Shown here piece by piece: positions 62,383 to 64,000 of a stretch of 64,000 bases of DNA. The notes beneath the pieces are model-generated. The model was not told the DNA's origin. It saw only the letters and a program-made list of their open reading frames with translations, and made no database searches. Origin of the DNA: Isoetes taiwanensis (Eukaryota > Streptophyta > Lycopodiopsida > Isoetales > Isoetaceae); the NCBI GenBank assembly GCA_021234155.1, contig JAJEKV010000006.1, forward strand, positions 1,486,001-1,550,000, written 5' to 3'. A program made the translations under genes and the position numbers. Every line of letters starts with the position of its first letter. The first letter of the stretch is position 1.

Positions 62383-62463
<81 letters not shown>
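62383..62463. repeat. (AG)n microsatellite 4
   Basis: GA/CT tract directly beyond the right end of the Harbinger element, in the same orientation as tract 3. Confidence 0.95.
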
Positions 62464-62466
<3 letters not shown>

Positions 62467-63142
62467 ATCTTGAGGGATCAAAGAGAATACATGAAGAGCT
62501 CCAAAAGGAGTTGAGACAACAAAAAATGCATGAACTTATTTAAAGATCTAAATCTAATCTTCTGGTATATATAGTGCAATGGCCTCTGCCCAAAATAGCA
62601 AAGAGTCTGCCGTTTCTGGATCTACGATTACCTAATCCTGTGATCTCTGCCATGACTCGTGGAATCATTATTGCTATAATGAGTGGCACTGAAAATCGGT
62701 GGGCCGTGGATTCCCTATGTCATGGACTCTCGTGGTCTCTTCTTCTTGGTTGGCATGGCCTTGGCTCCTGATGTGGATGCTTGACCTTTGCCTTTTGGCT
62801 CTTTTTTGTACCTTAGAATTAGTCATGTTCTCTGGGGCACGGGACTAACATGTAAGATTCTAATGCATATTTCTCATGTTTGCAGTTCGAAAAAAGTATT
62901 TATCTTTTTTAACCTGTTTTAAACAAAGAATACCTCTTTGGCACACTGACATTTTAAATAAGCAGCATAAAATTTCATGCTCTAACTAAAGTATTATGTG
63001 AAACAAATTTTTCCGGGGTTTAGCAAAATTTGAACAAAATGAATATTTGATCCCTAGTACAAAATTATATCAGACCCTAGTTTCCTACAATATACCCTTC
63101 TCCATACCAACTAAACCACCTTATTCTTTACCCCAGCTTATA
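62464..63142. other. Intergenic, no supported gene
   Basis: AT-rich sequence between the fourth (GA)n tract and the gypsy fragment. A 65-codon plus ORF (62574-62771) has no recognisable features. Confidence 0.5.
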
Positions 63143-63960
63143 CTACCGCTCATAATAAATAAGAATATCATCTAAATAGATAATAACAAAAATGTCCAAG
63201 AACCCCCGAAAGACATCTTTGGCCATATGTTGGAATACTGCTGGAGCATTGGTAAGCCCAAAGGGCATAACTGTGTGCTCAAAATAGCCATACTGAGTAC
63301 GAAATGTTGTCTTCCACTCATCACCTTTTCGATTCAGAATGAGATTGTAGGCACCGCGAAAATCAATCTTCGTAAAATAGCGCGCACCCTGGAGCCACTC
63401 CAATAACTCTGGAATTAGCGGAAGCGGATAGCGATTTGACATTATGATCTTGTTGAGCCATGATAATCAACGACGAGGTGCAGAGAATCATCCTTCTTTT
63501 TGGCAAAGAATATAGGTGCTCTAGTAGGGGACTGAGATGTCAAAAGAAGCTCCTAGCTAGACTTTCTTCAATCTCCTCCCATAAGACCAACTCTGCAGAG
63601 GAAAGACCATATATGGGTCCATATGGTATCATCGTCTCGAATTGCAAATCAATAGGACAATCATATGAATGGTGCTCTGGGAGTCTGCTGGCCTTGACTT
63701 TGTCAAAAACATCAGAAAAATCACCATATTTATCTGGAAGCATTAGGGCAGAATTTATTAGAGCAGAGCTAGTTGACGAATGAACTTGGATTGCAAATAA
63801 TGAGCTTGGGTCGTGTCTTCCAGATTTAATAAACTCGTGAAGAGAGATCTTCGACATACGAAACTGAGGATGTGAAGAAGGCTTCGCCAAAACAGGGGCC
63901 TGGACAGGAGCAGGATTAAGAACAGAAAGCAGGACCTGGAATATGAACAGGAGCAGAAAC
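63143..63960 (-). pseudogene. Ty3/gypsy reverse transcriptase fragment
   Basis: The frame 63890-63540 reads LPEHHSYDCPIDLQFETMIP and GPIYGLSSAELVLWEEIEES, the lead-in to gypsy RT. After a frameshifted stretch the frame 63442-63143 reads [53 protein letters not shown] and the catalytic YLDDILIYY. Homology stops just after this motif, so RNase H and integrase are missing on that side. The rest of the element runs off the right edge. It is inactive. Confidence 0.85.
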
Positions 63961-64000
63961 TAGAGCAGGAGGTGGGACACCGTCTAGAACATGGACTGAG

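Overview
This is nuclear DNA of a land plant. The main evidence is a 33-exon GT-AG gene for the plant form of proteasome activator PA200, surrounded by Helitron, PIF/Harbinger, LINE and Ty3/gypsy remnants, long AT-rich introns and (GA)n microsatellites. The density of decayed elements and the intron sizes fit a TE-rich genome such as a fern or another non-flowering plant, but the sequence does not fix the lineage.

Layout. (1) 1-18.5 kb holds repeats. A near-identical direct repeat of more than 4.1 kb (1-4119 and 10091-14338) is accompanied by a dispersed palindrome family (CTTCCAAC-N4-GTTGGAAG). Two terminal-inverted-repeat elements follow (5616-6318 and 14424-16665), the second carrying an array of the perfect palindrome GGTATAAATTTATACC. 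Small gene fragments (a bHLH exon and a pyruvate dehydrogenase E1-beta exon) are scattered here. (2) About 18.5-25.0 kb is a decayed autonomous-type Helitron with Rep and PIF1-like helicase pieces and a textbook 3' hairpin plus CTAG end. (3) 25-27.3 kb is sparse, with one broken phosphatase-like fragment. (4) 27,343-45,867, minus strand, is an apparently intact PA200 gene. My exon model keeps frame across all 32 introns and gives 1,786 residues ending in Ser-Tyr-Phe-Ala. (5) 46.87-48.0 kb, minus strand, holds the last four exons of a second, unidentified gene. (6) 48.2-50.9 kb is a gypsy gag/protease remnant. (7) 50.9-57.6 kb holds one long LINE copy, with a solo LTR inserted in its ORF1, and two short LINE 3' ends, all on the minus strand. 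All end in the same 3' motif followed by different simple repeats. (8) 57.7-62.4 kb is a PIF/Harbinger-type element (Myb/SANT-like ORF, serine-rich ORF, DDE transposase with one frameshift) lying between two (GA)n tracts. (9) 63.1-64 kb is a truncated gypsy reverse transcriptase running out of the window.

Only PA200, and probably the unidentified gene beside it, look like functional host genes. They lie in the same direction with 999 bp between the upstream stop codon and the PA200 start. Everything else is mobile-element material or captured fragments. The Harbinger transposase and its Myb-like partner would act together in transposition. The Helitron and LINE are inactive as read because of stops, frameshifts and, in the LINE, an internal deletion.
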